NCBI GenBank assembly: GCA_947461645.1
Contig: CANHMN010000014.1
Coordinates: 1-16,264 of the forward strand
Direction: 5' to 3'
Length of the DNA stretch: 16,264 nt
From: Chitinophagaceae bacterium
Lineage (GTDB): Bacteria > Bacteroidota > Bacteroidia > Chitinophagales > Chitinophagaceae
Below the pieces are notes generated by a model. That model did not search any database. It saw only the letters and a list, made by a program, of their open reading frames with translations, and was not told the origin of the DNA. Every line of letters begins with the position of its first letter. Within the stretch, counting starts at the first letter, position 1. Below, piece by piece: positions 6,602-15,317 of the stretch. A program made the translations under genes and the position numbers.

Positions 6602-9439
6602 ATGAGAAAAATTTCAGCCTACTTCTTTCCTTTTCTTTTATTGTCTTTTATAGCGCAAGCTCAAACCACAATAAATGTTTCGGGTACAATCAAATCGAAA
6701 GAGGGCAATGTACTTCCCGGTGCTACCATAGTTTGTTATGACTTGGCAACCAAGGATAGTTCAAAAGTTAAATCAAAAGAAGACGGATCCTTCAACCTGA
6801 CTGCCAATGAAGGTGCTTTTATTTATCTAAATGTTTCTTACATAGGATTTGACAATTACAGCAAGGGTTTTGATTTTAGCGGTAAAAAAGGGAGCCAAAT
6901 GGTTGGAGAACTTATGCTTTCTCCTGCATCCAACATGCTGGGAAATGTAACGCTTGAAGTACAGAAAGTACAAATAAAGGAAGATACAGTTTCTTACAAA
7001 GTAGACAGTACCATGTACCGCAAAAATGATAATGTAGAGGCATTGTTGAAAAACCTTCCGGGCGTACAGGTTGATAAAGACGGTACGGTAACCGCTCAAG
7101 GTAAACAAGTTACCAAAGTAAAAGTAAATGGAAAAGACTTTTTTAACGGTGATGTAACTACTGCTACACGTGAGCTAAATGCTGACATGGTAGACCGAAT
7201 CCAAATTATTGATGATTACGGTGATCAGGCAGCATTTACGGGTATAAAGGATGGTGATCCTACCAAAACTTTGAATATCGAACTCAGAAAAGACAAGAAT
7301 AAAGGTTATTTCGGAAATGCTACAGCAGGTATGGGAACGGAAGACCGCTACCTTGCCAATCTCTCTGTTAATCAATTCAACAACGATCAACAAGTCTCCT
7401 TGATATCAAACGTAAACAATACCAATGCCAATACTTTCAACTTTGGAAACGGAGGTGGAGGAGCTATGGGAAATGCAATAGGAGGTGTGATGAGGTCAAT
7501 GGGTGTTGGAAGGGGAGGCGCAGGTGCTGGAGCAGCCATCGGAGGAGGAAGCGGCAACAGCGACGGACTGAATGCTATACAATCTTATGGCATTAATTAC
7601 AGAGATGCATGGGGGAGTAAAATATCCGTTTACGGAAGTTACAGTTACTCGAACAAGTCGTCCTTGTTGTTGAGGGATGTAACCCAACAGAATATTTTTC
7701 AAAACAACTCTTCCGGTTATATTCAAACATCAACCGGCAACAATTCATCTGAAAACCATCGTGCATCCTTTAATTTGGAATACAAGATAGATTCTATGAA
7801 TTACATCAAATTCAATCCTTCTTTTTCAAACAATTCTTCCAACAATAATTATTATTCTGATTTTACCACTACCCTAGGTGAGAGCAAAACATCTGATGGT
7901 AATTCAAAAGATCTGACCAATTCAACAACTCCTAATGTTTCAGGAAATCTATTGTTCAACCACCGGTTTAAGAAAAAGGGAAGAACCTTATCTATAAACC
8001 TGAATTATGGTCAATCGAGTACAACATCTGATGAGGATTACAATAACTTTACCAGTACCTATTTCTTTTCTGGCTCTAAGTATGATTCTTTGCTCGTGCA
8101 ACAAATCATTCAGGATAACAGGAATAAAAATTACGGTGGTAGAATCTCCTACACAGAACCGCTAACCCGCAAGCGTAACCTTGAAATCAATTATGCTTAC
8201 AATTATCAGTTTACCGGAAATGACAGAAGGAATTACAATATAGATACGGCTACTAAAGCAGCGACCTATATTGATGCTTCAAGTAATATCTATGAGAATA
8301 TTTATCAAACCAACAGAATAGGTGTCAATATTCGTACCACAGAGAAAAAATACAACTACACCATAGGTTTTTCAGCCATTCCTGCAATGATTGAAACCTT
8401 TTCATTGACTAGTGACACCACTTTTAAAAACAACCTCATAAATTTCAATCCTGTGGTAAGGTTTGCGTATAATTTTTCGAGGAGCAGGTCATTGAATGTC
8501 AACTACAATGGAAACACCAATCAACCAAGCAATGCGCAGTTACAACCAGTTGTAGATCTTTCCAATCCGCAATTTATAACAGTTGGTAATCCCAATCTGA
8601 GACCTGAGTTTACCAATACCTTCAGCATGCGCTACAACAATTTTGATTTTATTTCGGGTAATGTGTTTTTTGGAAACATCAGTTTTTCTTACACGCAAGA
8701 TAAGATTGTAAACAGCATCAGGTTGTTGGGAAGAGGAGTGCAAGAGACAAGGTATGTTAATACAAATGGCTATTATTCTGCCTTGGGTTTTTACAATATC
8801 TCCAAGCCCATTAAAAACCGTAAATATGTGTTTAATTTTGGAGGTAATTTGGGATACAACAACAACGTTTCCTTCATAAGAGACAGCAATGATGTTAGCG
8901 CAAAAAACATTGGATCAAATTGGTTGGTAGGTCAGCGGTTTTCAACAGATATAAAAATCAAAAAATGGCTGGAAACAACTATCTCGGTTAACTATAGCCT
9001 GAACAGCAACAAGTATTCCCTACAGTCTGAGCTGAATGCTGAAACCCAGGCTTGGACATTTTCCAATTATACCCGAATTTTTTTACCAAAAGATTTCATT
9101 GTTACTTTAGATGCAGACAAGACCATCAACAAGGGACTTTCTTCCAATGTAACAACGAATCCATTTATCATCGGAGCTACGATTGAAAAGCAATTTTTTG
9201 AAAAGAAGAATTTTTCTTTAAAACTACAAGGCTTGGATTTGTTGAACCAAAATATTGGAGTTTCCAGATCAGTTAGTCCTACGGGATTTACCGATACCAG
9301 AACAAACAGATTGGGTAAATATTTTATGATATCTGCCGTTTTGAGGCTAAACAAGTTTAAAGGTCAGCAACCTATGGACAACATGATGCAAATGCCAGGA
9401 GGTGGTGGAAGAGGTGAAAGAATGAAAATTGGATTTTAA
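6602..9439 (+). CDS. Outer-membrane beta-barrel protein with carboxypeptidase-regulatory-like and plug domains (TonB-dependent receptor-like)
   Basis: This 945-residue protein has a clear signal peptide (MRKISAYFFPFLLLSFIAQA, cleavage predicted after residue 20). Residues about 24-105 form a carboxypeptidase D regulatory-like beta-sandwich (VSGTIKSKEGNVLPGATI). Residues about 125-235 are a plug-like domain with KVDSTMYRKNDNVEALLKNL and LPGVQVDKDGTV, typical of the Bacteroidota barrel family with the OMP_b-brl_3 domain. The rest is a long series of amphipathic strands rich in Asn, Ser and Tyr. A Gly/Ala-rich low-complexity insert (about 282-322) follows the first barrel strands. After the last strand-like segment (YFMISAVLRL) the protein has a Met/Gly-rich tail (MMQMPGGGGRG) of about 20 residues. 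No TonB box is evident to me. The substrate is unknown. The gene is 58 bp after lpxK on the same strand and may share or have its own transcript. Confidence 0.85.
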   Translation: MRKISAYFFPFLLLSFIAQAQTTINVSGTIKSKEGNVLPGATIVCYDLATKDSSKVKSKEDGSFNLTANEGAFIYLNVSYIGFDNYSKGFDFSGKKGSQMVGELMLSPASNMLGNVTLEVQKVQIKEDTVSYKVDSTMYRKNDNVEALLKNLPGVQVDKDGTVTAQGKQVTKVKVNGKDFFNGDVTTATRELNADMVDRIQIIDDYGDQAAFTGIKDGDPTKTLNIELRKDKNKGYFGNATAGMGTEDRYLANLSVNQFNNDQQVSLISNVNNTNANTFNFGNGGGGAMGNAIGGVMRSMGVGRGGAGAGAAIGGGSGNSDGLNAIQSYGINYRDAWGSKISVYGSYSYSNKSSLLLRDVTQQNIFQNNSSGYIQTSTGNNSSENHRASFNLEYKIDSMNYIKFNPSFSNNSSNNNYYSDFTTTLGESKTSDGNSKDLTNSTTPNVSGNLLFNHRFKKKGRTLSINLNYGQSSTTSDEDYNNFTSTYFFSGSKYDSLLVQQIIQDNRNKNYGGRISYTEPLTRKRNLEINYAYNYQFTGNDRRNYNIDTATKAATYIDASSNIYENIYQTNRIGVNIRTTEKKYNYTIGFSAIPAMIETFSLTSDTTFKNNLINFNPVVRFAYNFSRSRSLNVNYNGNTNQPSNAQLQPVVDLSNPQFITVGNPNLRPEFTNTFSMRYNNFDFISGNVFFGNISFSYTQDKIVNSIRLLGRGVQETRYVNTNGYYSALGFYNISKPIKNRKYVFNFGGNLGYNNNVSFIRDSNDVSAKNIGSNWLVGQRFSTDIKIKKWLETTISVNYSLNSNKYSLQSELNAETQAWTFSNYTRIFLPKDFIVTLDADKTINKGLSSNVTTNPFIIGATIEKQFFEKKNFSLKLQGLDLLNQNIGVSRSVSPTGFTDTRTNRLGKYFMISAVLRLNKFKGQQPMDNMMQMPGGGGRGERMKIGF

Positions 9440-9515
9440 CCGAAATTAATTGATAGCCAATATATTGCATAATTCATAGAAAATAAAATTACAATAAATT
9501 TGTAGCTTATTTAAT

Positions 9516-10847
9516 TTATTTGGCTATAGCCATTTTGACTTTTTTGTTTTTGATTTTTTCATTTTTAACTGTCTCCAGAACTGCACCGATTTTACTTCTT
9601 CTGATGGCAACAAAGGAGGAGAAGTCCTTTACTTCAATTAGACCAATATCATCTTTTTTCAGTTTGCCTCTTTGGCTCAGAAAACCCACTATATCAATTT
9701 TATTGACCTTGTCTTTTTTACCGGCTGCAATAAACAGGGTGCTCCAGTTTGGTTTTTGAGGCAATTCAAAATCTACCGACAATTCAAACGGTTCTGCATT
9801 ATTTGTAATATAATCGGGTAGTGTTTCATCGGGTGCTTTTATGATATAAACCGAACCTGAGGCGTCCATTCTGGCGGTTCTGCCATTTCTGTGGGTAAAA
9901 GCGTCTTCCGCGTGTGGAATGTGGTAATGAATAACGCTTCTGATGTTGGGGATGTCCAGTCCACGGCTTGCCAAATCAGTGGTGATTAGTATGTTGGAAG
10001 TGCCGTTTTTAAATTTACAAAGTGCAGTCTCACGGTCAATTTGTTCCATACCGCCGTGGTAAAAAACACTGTAAATTCCTTTGTCGTGCAGCAGTTGTCT
10101 GGTTCGCTCAACGGCATCGCGGTGGTTGCAAAAAACAATACTAGAGGTATCTTTTAGCGAACAAAGCAATTTAAAAAGGGTATCAATTTTATCAATTTCA
10201 GGCGAAGAAATTGTTTTGATAAGAAGCTTTTCTGGCGTTTTAGGCTCGTTGCTCAAAAAATTCAAAGTATGGGCATCGGCCATTTCAACATAGTCGGGAA
10301 TATCAATAGACTGAGTAGCTGAGGTCAGAATTTTACGGCTAACGGCATTCAATTGGGAAAGGATATATGCCATTTCTTCCTGAAAATCGAGCTCAAGAAT
10401 CTTGTCAAATTCATCAAGCACTAGAAAGGCAATATGATCTGTTTTGATATTTCCACGTCTGAGGTGATCGGCCATTCTTCCTGCGGTAGCAATAACAATG
10501 GTTGGGGCTTGAACCAGATTGTTTTCCTCAATTTCCCGTTTATGTCCGCCATAACAGCAGGTGATTTTGCAGCCGGGACGAATTTGTTTTAGAACAGCAT
10601 CGATTTGAAGCGCCAGTTCTCTGGAAGGAACCATAATCAAGGCTTGGGTGACATTATTTTTTGATATGTCAATAGATTGAATAAGCGGAAGCAGAAAAGC
10701 AAGTGTTTTACCGGAGCCTGTATCTGATAATAAAATGAGTTTGTTGGACTCTTGGAGAGCTTTTTGAGTTTCCAGCTGCATGACATTAAGCGATGCAATT
10801 TTCAGGTTGCTCAGCAATTCCTCGGTAGAGATCAAACTATTTTTCAT
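9516..10847 (-). CDS. DEAD-box RNA helicase with DbpA-like RNA-binding domain
   Basis: This protein has about 443 residues from the ATG at 10847. The frame extends to an ATG at 10889, but that start lies upstream of a TACTTTTG -7 box and adds 14 non-conserved residues. Helicase motifs in order: SDTGSGKT (motif I, residues 41-48), PSRELA (Ia, 74-79), TAGR (Ib, 121-124), DEFD (II, 145-148), TSAT (III, 175-178), SIVFCNHRD (IV, about 236-244), TDLASRGLD (V, 290-298) and HRNGRTAR (VI, 319-326). Motif II is DEFD rather than DEAD. Residues about 371-443 match the DbpA RNA-binding domain (FIAAGKKDKV, then DDIGLIEVKDFSSFVAI), which in E. coli DbpA binds 23S rRNA helix 92 during 50S assembly. A role in large-subunit maturation is therefore likely. 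It converges on the barrel gene upstream in the window, with 76 bp between stops. Confidence 0.88.
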   Translation of the reverse strand: MKNSLISTEELLSNLKIASLNVMQLETQKALQESNKLILLSDTGSGKTLAFLLPLIQSIDISKNNVTQALIMVPSRELALQIDAVLKQIRPGCKITCCYGGHKREIEENNLVQAPTIVIATAGRMADHLRRGNIKTDHIAFLVLDEFDKILELDFQEEMAYILSQLNAVSRKILTSATQSIDIPDYVEMADAHTLNFLSNEPKTPEKLLIKTISSPEIDKIDTLFKLLCSLKDTSSIVFCNHRDAVERTRQLLHDKGIYSVFYHGGMEQIDRETALCKFKNGTSNILITTDLASRGLDIPNIRSVIHYHIPHAEDAFTHRNGRTARMDASGSVYIIKAPDETLPDYITNNAEPFELSVDFELPQKPNWSTLFIAAGKKDKVNKIDIVGFLSQRGKLKKDDIGLIEVKDFSSFVAIRRSKIGAVLETVKNEKIKNKKVKMAIAK

Positions 10848-10851
10848 TTTG

Positions 10852-10859
10852 CAAAAGTA
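10852..10859 (-). promoter_or_regulatory. Possible -7 box of the DEAD-box helicase gene
   Basis: TACTTTTG on the minus strand matches the TAnnTTTG element. A TTG (10884-10882) lies 22 bp upstream, a slightly long spacer. Transcription would begin at or just before the ATG at 10847, giving a leaderless or nearly leaderless message. The match could be chance. Confidence 0.38.
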
Positions 10860-11083
10860 TCTTTTAAAAAGTAGAAATATACAACCCAATAAAATAAGAT
10901 TAAGATTGTTCCAAGAACGTATACCGTTAGTCTAAGCCAGTAGAATCAAACTTCACAGCTATTTAAATTACTACAAATGCCCTATAATTAATATTATGTT
11001 AAATAGAATATTCCTCGGTTTTAGTTAGTTGTTACATTGGCTCTCGTTCCTGTTTGTTTATCAGTGTTCATTTTGAAGCAATT
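10860..11083. other. Intergenic region between the helicase and gyrA genes, no gene seen
   Basis: About 300 bases (10848-11146) separate the helicase start from the gyrA stop, and the gyrA terminator occupies the right part. The rest is AT-rich, with no convincing open frame, tRNA cloverleaf or repeat. It presumably holds the helicase promoter and 5' regulatory region. A small RNA cannot be excluded by eye. Confidence 0.5.
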
Positions 11084-11113
11084 AAAAAAGGCAGCCTGAT
11101 AAAATCAGCTGCC
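11084..11113 (-). terminator. Rho-independent terminator of gyrA
   Basis: On the minus strand, 34 bp past the gyrA stop, GGCAGCTGAT pairs with ATCAGGCTGCC around a short loop: a 10-bp GC-containing stem with one bulged base. It is followed at once by six T residues (11089-11084). This is a textbook intrinsic terminator for the minus-strand gyrA transcript. Confidence 0.85.
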
Positions 11114-11146
11114 CTTTCGCTATGTAGTTTCCAATCAAAATTGTTT

Positions 11147-13768
11147 CTATTCTGGATTGGTTTCTTCTGAAGATTCTGAGTTTCCTGGGTCATCTGATTC
11201 GTTTTCGGGATTCTCGGTATCTGCTGATTCAATTGTATTGTTGTCAACAGATTCGATTTCTTCTTCCATTTCAGCCAAATTGGTGATTGCAGCAATTTCA
11301 TCGCCTTCGTCAACTTTTATAAGTTTTACACCTTGAGTGGCTCTTCCTTGTTCACTTATTCCGTTAACAGACATCCTAATTGTTACGCCACTTACACAGG
11401 TTATCATCAGGTCTTCTTTTTCCGTTACAGCTAATAATCCAACAAGTTTACCGGTTTTATCTGTGACATTAATGGTTTTAACGCCCTTGCCACCACGGTT
11501 GGTGATTCGGTAATTCGGTTCTCCGGTTTCGGGATCATCAAGGAAGGTTCGTTTTCCATATCCTTTTTCGCTGACTACAAGTATGGTTTTGGACTTGTCA
11601 TTTTTATTTATACAAATCATCCCAACTGCTTGATCATCAGCTGAATCTACTTCTATTCCATATACACCGATTCCGCCTCTTCCGGTACTTCTAACCGCAG
11701 ATTCATGGAAACGAATCGCTCTTCCGCTTTTCACTGCAAGCATGATTTCGCAATTGCCATCAGTCAATTCTGCAGCTAGCAATTGATCACCTTCCAGGAT
11801 GTTTATTGCATTGATACCTGTTTGGCGAGGACGACTGAAATCTTTCAGATCCGTTTTTTTGATGATACCATTTTTAGTACATAATACAATGTAGTTATTT
11901 GTCAGGTATTCCTCATCATCAAGATTTTTAACATCTATAATCGCCCTTACTTTGTCATCCGGTGGAATTTGAACCATATTTTGAATTGCCCTTCCTTTTG
12001 AAGTTTTATCTCCCTCAGGAATTTGATAAACCTTCAACCAGAAACAACGGCCCTTTTCCGTAAAGAAAAGTAAAGTATGGTGTGTAGATGCTACAAACAA
12101 ATGCTCAATAAAATCTTCCTGTCTGGTACTGCTTCCTTTAGCACCTCTGCCGCCTCTTCTTTGTTGGCGATATTCGCTGGCAGATGTTCTTTTGATGTAT
12201 CCAAGATGGGATATGGTAACAACAACATCTTCCTCTTCAATCAAATCAAGCATATTGATTTCATCATCAGCATAAACTATTTCGGATTTTCTTTCATCAC
12301 CGAATTTTGCTTTAACCTCATGGAGTTCATTTTTGATGATATCGAACCTCATGGATTCATTGCTGAGGATTTCTTTCAGATGTTGAATCAATCGCATGAT
12401 TTCAGCATGCTCTTCTCTGATTTTTTCAATCTCCATACCGGTAAGACGTTGCAACCTTAATTCCAGGACTGCTTTGGACTGAATATCAGACATTCCAAAA
12501 TTGCTTTTTAAGCCTTCGTGTGCAATTGTTGGTGTTGAACTTTCGCGAATCAATTTGATTACTGCATCCAAATTGTCAAGTGCAATGATGTAACCTTCCA
12601 GTATATGCGCTCTTTCTTCAGCTTTGCGCAATTCGTATTTCGTTCTTCTAACCACCACTTCATGCCTGAACTCAATAAATTCAGAAATGAGGTCTTTTAT
12701 ATTAAGTTGCTTTGGTCTTCCCTTAACCAAGGCAACATTATTGATGCCATAAGAAGTTTGAAGCTCTGAATATTTATACAATTGATTGATGACAACTTGG
12801 GCTACCGCATCTTTTTTAAGTTCTATTACAATACGGGTACCTTCTTTATTGTTACTCTCATTGTTTACATCGCTGATGCCTTCAATAACTTTGTCATTGA
12901 TTAATTCGCCAATTTTTTGAGTTAGTGTATCACGGTTTACCTGATAAGGAATTTCTGTGATAATGATTTTTTCTTTACCTCTGGAATCGCTTTCAACAGC
13001 AGTTTTACCTCTTAGTACAACTCGCCCTCTTCCGGTAAATAATGCCTGTTTTACGCCATCATAGCCATAAATAATTCCTCCTGTTGGAAAGTCAGGAGCT
13101 TTTACATATTTGATTAGCTCATCGAGCGTTATTTCGTTGTTTTCAACATAAGCAATACATCCGTCAATTACTTCATTGAGGTTATGTGGCATCATATTCG
13201 TTGCCATACCTACCGCAATTCCACTACTACCGTTGAGCAATAACTGAGGTATTCGTGTAGGTAATACCGTTGGTTCCTTAAGAGAATCATCAAAGTTGAA
13301 TTGATAATCTACCGTTTCTTTATCGATATCCTCCATCATTGCCTCGGCGAATTTTTCCATTCTAACCTCTGTGTAACGCATGGCCGCCGGAGGATCTCCA
13401 TCCTGGCTTCCGAAGTTACCTTGACCATCCACCATCTTGTAGCGCATAGACCAATCTTGCGCCATACGCACCATGGTATCGTAAATGGAGGCGTCGCCGT
13501 GAGGATGGTATTTACCCATTACCTCTCCCACAATACGCGCCGACTTCTTGTAAGGTTTGTTGCTGTTGTTTCCCAATTCATTCATTCCGAACAACACTCT
13601 TCTGTGAACGGGTTTCAATCCGTCTCTAACATCGGGTAATGCACGACCTACAATTACACTCATCGAATAATCGATGTAGGAAGTCTTCATTTGTTCCTCA
13701 ATGTTTACCGGTATGATTTTCCCCCTATTGTTGGGGTTTGATCCTTCAAAATTTTCCTGATTTTCCAT
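11147..13768 (-). CDS. gyrA: DNA gyrase subunit A
   Basis: This 873-residue breakage-reunion subunit of DNA gyrase pairs with GyrB to introduce negative supercoils. The N-terminal part has the winged-helix/tower core. The quinolone-resistance region lies at about residues 86-132, with [11 protein letters not shown] (88-98) and the catalytic tyrosine Y132 in [10 protein letters not shown]. The coiled-coil region spans about 365-480. The GyrA box QRRGGRG (536-542) identifies gyrase rather than topoisomerase IV ParC. It is followed by the six-bladed DNA-wrapping C-terminal domain (about 510-830). The last 40 residues are strongly acidic ([10 protein letters not shown] onwards), like the regulatory tail of other GyrAs. 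At the position equivalent to E. coli Ser83 there is alanine (A93); the acidic residue equivalent to Asp87 is kept (D97). The gene stands alone, with a -7 box at 13785-13792 and a terminator at 11084-11113. Confidence 0.97.
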   Translation of the reverse strand: MENQENFEGSNPNNRGKIIPVNIEEQMKTSYIDYSMSVIVGRALPDVRDGLKPVHRRVLFGMNELGNNSNKPYKKSARIVGEVMGKYHPHGDASIYDTMVRMAQDWSMRYKMVDGQGNFGSQDGDPPAAMRYTEVRMEKFAEAMMEDIDKETVDYQFNFDDSLKEPTVLPTRIPQLLLNGSSGIAVGMATNMMPHNLNEVIDGCIAYVENNEITLDELIKYVKAPDFPTGGIIYGYDGVKQALFTGRGRVVLRGKTAVESDSRGKEKIIITEIPYQVNRDTLTQKIGELINDKVIEGISDVNNESNNKEGTRIVIELKKDAVAQVVINQLYKYSELQTSYGINNVALVKGRPKQLNIKDLISEFIEFRHEVVVRRTKYELRKAEERAHILEGYIIALDNLDAVIKLIRESSTPTIAHEGLKSNFGMSDIQSKAVLELRLQRLTGMEIEKIREEHAEIMRLIQHLKEILSNESMRFDIIKNELHEVKAKFGDERKSEIVYADDEINMLDLIEEEDVVVTISHLGYIKRTSASEYRQQRRGGRGAKGSSTRQEDFIEHLFVASTHHTLLFFTEKGRCFWLKVYQIPEGDKTSKGRAIQNMVQIPPDDKVRAIIDVKNLDDEEYLTNNYIVLCTKNGIIKKTDLKDFSRPRQTGINAINILEGDQLLAAELTDGNCEIMLAVKSGRAIRFHESAVRSTGRGGIGVYGIEVDSADDQAVGMICINKNDKSKTILVVSEKGYGKRTFLDDPETGEPNYRITNRGGKGVKTINVTDKTGKLVGLLAVTEKEDLMITCVSGVTIRMSVNGISEQGRATQGVKLIKVDEGDEIAAITNLAEMEEEIESVDNNTIESADTENPENESDDPGNSESSEETNPE

Positions 13769-13784
13769 AATTTTTTATAGTCAG

Positions 13785-13792
13785 CAAATATA
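13785..13792 (-). promoter_or_regulatory. Possible -7 box of gyrA
   Basis: TATATTTG on the minus strand fits TAnnTTTG and ends 16 bp before the gyrA ATG. No clean TTG is seen at the expected -33 distance, where the sequence reads CCTGA. The predicted leader is about 12 bases. Confidence 0.42.
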
Positions 13793-13848
13793 ATTTAAAA
13801 ACCCCCTTTTTCAGGTAAAATATGGGTTTATTTACTACATGTTTTATG

Positions 13849-13869
13849 CACAAAATGACTTGTTTTGTG
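13849..13869. repeat. Palindrome CACAAAA-N7-TTTTGTG overlapping two DnaA-box-like sequences
   Basis: CACAAAA (13849-13855) and TTTTGTG (13863-13869) form a perfect 7-bp inverted repeat around a 7-base spacer, between the divergent gyrA and saccharopine dehydrogenase genes. The outer edges read TTATGCACA (13844-13852) and, on the other strand, TTGTCCACA (13874-13866). Each is one base away from the DnaA box TTATCCACA. It may be an operator for one or both divergent genes. Confidence 0.45.
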
Positions 13870-13950
13870 GACAATTATTTATCATTGTTTTTTTCGATTT
13901 TGAAACAATTATTCTTTGGCGAACTGATTCTATCTCGATAACTTGCCGCT

Positions 13951-13975
13951 GCTTAAAAAAAACAAATTTTTAAGC
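13951..13975 (+). repeat. AT-rich hairpin just before the saccharopine dehydrogenase start
   Basis: GCTTAAAAA (13951-13959) and TTTTTAAGC (13967-13975) are perfect 9-bp inverted arms around AAACAAA. The hairpin ends 8 bases before the ATG at 13984, so if transcribed it would sit on the ribosome-binding region. It could tune translation, act as an operator, or be a weak upstream terminator. Confidence 0.45.
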
Positions 13976-13983
13976 TAACGTGT

Positions 13984-15306
13984 ATGCAACCAAATCATAT
14001 CCTTCTGTTCGGCGCTGGTAAGTCTGCAAGTGTTTTAATCGATTATTTGATTGATTCCGCTGGTCAAAACAACTGGACAATTACTGTTGCCGATGCTGAT
14101 GAGCGCTTGATTTTGAAAAAGACCAAATCGAGACCGGGTTCTGCAGCGGTTCAGTTGGATATTCAAAATGAACACAAAAGAAAAGAACTCATCGAAGCTG
14201 CAGATTTGGTTATTTCCATGATGCCCCCTGCCCTGCATATTCTTATTGCCAGAGATTGCATTGCTTTTGAAAAATCTTTGCTCACCGCTTCATATGCTGA
14301 TGCGGAAATATTATCCCTAAACGAAGAAGTAAAAAGAAAAGGATTGATTTTCCTTTGTGAAATGGGACTAGATCCCGGAATCGATCACATGAGCGCCATG
14401 AAGTTGATGGACGACATTCGAGCAAAGGGTGGGAAAATAACTTCCTTCAAAAGCCATTGTGGTGGACTCGTAGCTCCGGAAAGCGACGACAATCCATGGC
14501 ACTATAAAATCAGTTGGAACCCTAGAAATGTTGTGCTGGCCGGAAAAGCTGGTGCAGTTTACAAAGAAAATAATCTCATTGTTGAGGAAAAATACCAAGC
14601 ACTTTTTGATGGCAACAGAAAAGTAGTTGTTGATCAGCCCGAACATTTGGTATATGGTTTTTATCCTAACAGAAACAGCCTTCCTTACATAGACCTTTAT
14701 GGTTTGACAGATGTAAACAACTTTGTACGAACAACATTGAGGCATCCGGATTTTATTACCGGCTGGAATAAAATCATTGCACTGGGACTAACAGATGAAA
14801 CGCCAACTTATTCATCTGACAACCAATCTTTACAAGATTTTTTCAGCTCATTTATTGGTGATAAGATAACCCAGATTCAAAATAATCCAGAGCAACACCT
14901 CTTTATGCAACAATTGGATTGGCTTGGTTTGCATGACAATACTACCCTAATCAACAAAGGGATATGCAGTGCTGCAGATGTAATGCAGTTTGCATTGGAA
15001 CAAAAGTTGGTATTAAAACCTACTGATCGCGATTTGATAGTTATGCTTCATGAGATTACATACGAGCTCAATCAACAGCGTCACCACTTAAACAGCACTT
15101 TGTTGGTTAAAGGCGATGATCAGATACATACAGGAATGGCCAAAACTGTAGGCTTGCCATTAGGGATAGCGGCTAAACTCCTTCTTAACGGAACCATTCA
15201 ACTTACCGGTGTTCAAATTCCATTAAGCAAAGAAATTTACGAGCCTGTATTAAAGGAATTGGAGGAACATGGCGTTGCCTTCTTTGATTCCGAAGTAACG
15301 ATGTGA
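13984..15306 (+). CDS. Saccharopine dehydrogenase-family oxidoreductase
   Basis: This 440-residue NAD(P)-dependent enzyme resembles LYS9-type saccharopine reductase/dehydrogenase. An N-terminal Rossmann fold starts ILLFGAGKSAS (about residues 6-16), with VADADE (35-40) at the end of the second strand. The mixed central domain shows EMGLDPGIDHM (126-136), CGGLVAPESDDNPWHYK (159-175) and ISWNPRNVVLAG (176-187). These are highly typical of the substrate domain of enzymes that interconvert saccharopine with alpha-aminoadipate semialdehyde and glutamate. The C-terminus returns to GMAKTVGLPLGIAAKLLLNG (about 382-401) and LTGVQIP, also conserved. Length fits the family (about 440-450). The gene is monocistronic here, divergent from gyrA and convergent with the last gene at 11 bp. 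No lysine-ketoglutarate reductase partner is present in the window, so lysine catabolism or a related polyamine reaction are both possible. Confidence 0.87.
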   Translation: MQPNHILLFGAGKSASVLIDYLIDSAGQNNWTITVADADERLILKKTKSRPGSAAVQLDIQNEHKRKELIEAADLVISMMPPALHILIARDCIAFEKSLLTASYADAEILSLNEEVKRKGLIFLCEMGLDPGIDHMSAMKLMDDIRAKGGKITSFKSHCGGLVAPESDDNPWHYKISWNPRNVVLAGKAGAVYKENNLIVEEKYQALFDGNRKVVVDQPEHLVYGFYPNRNSLPYIDLYGLTDVNNFVRTTLRHPDFITGWNKIIALGLTDETPTYSSDNQSLQDFFSSFIGDKITQIQNNPEQHLFMQQLDWLGLHDNTTLINKGICSAADVMQFALEQKLVLKPTDRDLIVMLHEITYELNQQRHHLNSTLLVKGDDQIHTGMAKTVGLPLGIAAKLLLNGTIQLTGVQIPLSKEIYEPVLKELEEHGVAFFDSEVTM

Positions 15307-15317
15307 TTCATGAATAA

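Noticed and set aside
9453..9527. Inverted repeat ATAGCCAA ... TTGGCTAT between the convergent barrel and helicase genes
   Set aside because: The arms are only 8 bp with 59 bases between, one arm overlaps the helicase end, and there is no T-run, so it is not a credible terminator.
10848..10889. Fourteen-residue N-terminal extension of the DEAD-box helicase
   Set aside because: It lies upstream of or across a TAnnTTTG box and looks like translated leader; the ATG at 10847 fits the family better.
12077..12460. 127-residue plus-strand frame
   Set aside because: It is antisense to gyrA, a certain gene, and its sequence is typical mirror translation.
13911..13920. TATTCTTTG upstream of the saccharopine dehydrogenase gene as a -7 box
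   Set aside because: It has three instead of two bases between TA and TTTG, and no good -33 element was seen.
14368..14745. 125-residue minus-strand frame
   Set aside because: It is antisense to the saccharopine dehydrogenase gene and shows no independent signature.
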